Below, one piece after another: positions 12,698-13,035 of a stretch of DNA of 13,035 nt. A model generated the notes under the pieces. That model saw nothing but the letters and a program-made list of their open reading frames with translations, ran no database searches and was not told the origin of the DNA. The stretch is from Fimenecus sp964557975. GTDB taxonomy: Bacteria > Bacillota > Clostridia > Oscillospirales > Acutalibacteraceae. Where the stretch lies: positions 1 to 13,035 of the forward strand of contig CAZLCG010000043.1 of the NCBI GenBank assembly GCA_964557975.1. Reading direction: 5' to 3'. Made by a program: the position numbers and the translations under genes. Within the stretch, counting starts at the first letter, position 1, and every line of letters starts with the position of its first letter.

Positions 12698-12720
12698 TTT
12701 CCTTGCATGGCAATAGGAAA
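12698..12720 (+). other. Hairpin in the nrdR 3' region
   Basis: TTTCCT-TGC-atg-GCA-at-AGGAAA forms a 6-bp plus 3-bp stem interrupted by a 2-base bulge. It lies 80 bases after the nrdR stop and 10 bases before the terminator. With the terminator it gives the 12619-12766 interval a compact folded 3' end, which might be only a 3' UTR or a small RNA; no known RNA family is recognisable. Confidence 0.45.
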
Positions 12721-12730
12721 AACGCCGTTA

Positions 12731-12766
12731 AAAGAGTGTAAGCCGGTTTAAGCTTGCGCTCTTTTT
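12731..12766 (+). terminator. Intrinsic terminator downstream of nrdR
   Basis: AAAGAGTGTAAGC (12731-12743) pairs with GCTTGCGCTCTTT (12752-12764) over 13 positions including two G-U pairs, with an 8-base loop and a TTTTT run. It is well formed for plus-strand transcription. It lies 113 bases after the nrdR stop, an unusually long 3' region for a small monocistronic gene. Confidence 0.8.
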
Positions 12767-13035
12767 ATTGCCTCAAATATTCGCAAGGTAATCCGTATGA
12801 CGGCTTTAGCTGCGGTACAAACCGGTCGAGCCGTGAAAGCTCGGGCGCTTTTTGCCTTTGCCCGTCTCACTTTAGCGTACGCGGTAACCGTTAAGTAAAA
12901 GCCGCATAATAAATTCAATTTTTTTAAAATAACGGCAAATTAAAGCGTATTTCGCCATATGAATATTATTTTTTTAATTTATGTAGGTTTGTCAATGATG
13001 TGTTACAAAATTAGAAAACCTCGCCGTTGGTAATG
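12767..13035. other. Non-coding flank with competing hairpins
   Basis: No gene is supported here. ACGGCT (12800-12805) pairs with AGCCGT (12829-12834), enclosing CGGT-acaa-ACCG (12813-12824). An alternative hairpin, CGAGC-cgtgaaa-GCTCG (12827-12843), uses overlapping bases, so the two are mutually exclusive. CGGGC (12842-12846) pairs with GCCCG (12860-12864). GCGTACGC (12875-12882) and CGGTAACCG (12882-12890) are adjacent palindromes. The last 130 bases are AT-rich and featureless. Confidence 0.4.

Noticed and set aside
12904..13035. Possible promoter (TTGACA on the minus strand) near the window end
   Set aside because: No -10 hexamer lies at 16-18 bp, and no gene start is visible in the AT-rich tract.
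1..13035. CRISPR arrays, tRNA/rRNA genes, known riboswitches, insertion-sequence transposases
   Set aside because: No regularly spaced long repeats, tRNA folds, conserved riboswitch motifs or transposase motifs were found by eye on either strand.

Overview
The window looks like chromosomal DNA of a low-to-mid-GC Bacillota, most likely class Clostridia and probably the Oscillospiraceae/Ruminococcaceae. The reasons are strong Shine-Dalgarno sequences (GGAGG, GAGGTG, GGAAGTG), near-consensus sigma-A promoters, a ftsE-ftsX-M23-ctpA type cluster, GreA+LysS as one unit, and NrdR. The taxonomic placement is inference from gene content and style. I recognised no rRNA, tRNA or CRISPR array.

Layout. 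1-151: downstream flank of lysS, with helically phased GGYGTAA repeats. 152-2247: greA-lysS operon on the minus strand behind a perfect TTGACA-17-TATAAT promoter. 2391-7736: a long minus-strand operon, ftsE-ftsX-M23 hydrolase-S41 protein-unknown 257-residue protein, with overlapping or closely spaced genes. Its promoter is at 7708-7736, its mRNA would begin with a strong hairpin, and a terminator-like hairpin sits between the S41 gene and the last gene. 7855-8946: a CdaR/PucR-type regulator with its own promoter and repeated upstream motifs. 9106-9388: a 283-bp non-coding element closed by 29/30-bp inverted repeats and filled with nested hairpins. 9453-10417: two paralogous membrane-anchored proteins with a His-Cys-Cys-Cys Ada-like metal-site domain, behind a promoter whose -35 lies in a perfect 15-bp palindrome. 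10569-11243: a zinc-ribbon membrane protein and a small unknown membrane protein. 11318-12618, plus strand: a TIM-barrel sugar isomerase/epimerase-like protein, then nrdR behind a promoter carrying two NrdR-box-like sites 31 bp apart. 12619-13035: non-coding DNA with one good intrinsic terminator and several hairpins.

How the genes fit together. FtsE (ATPase) and FtsX (membrane) are expected to gate the secreted coiled-coil M23 peptidoglycan hydrolase encoded next to them, as in FtsEX-PcsB, FtsEX-CwlO and FtsEX-EnvC. The next gene is an S41/PDZ protein in which both catalytic positions (Ser and Lys) appear to be Gly and Asn, so it may be a non-proteolytic scaffold or regulator. FtsE also carries an unusual acidic tail of about 110 residues.

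The items most worth a second look are the 283-bp structured inverted-repeat element, the apparent S41 pseudoprotease, the FtsE tail, the twin NrdR boxes at nrdR, the palindromic operator before the Ada-like pair, and the hairpins at the start and near the end of the ftsEX transcript.
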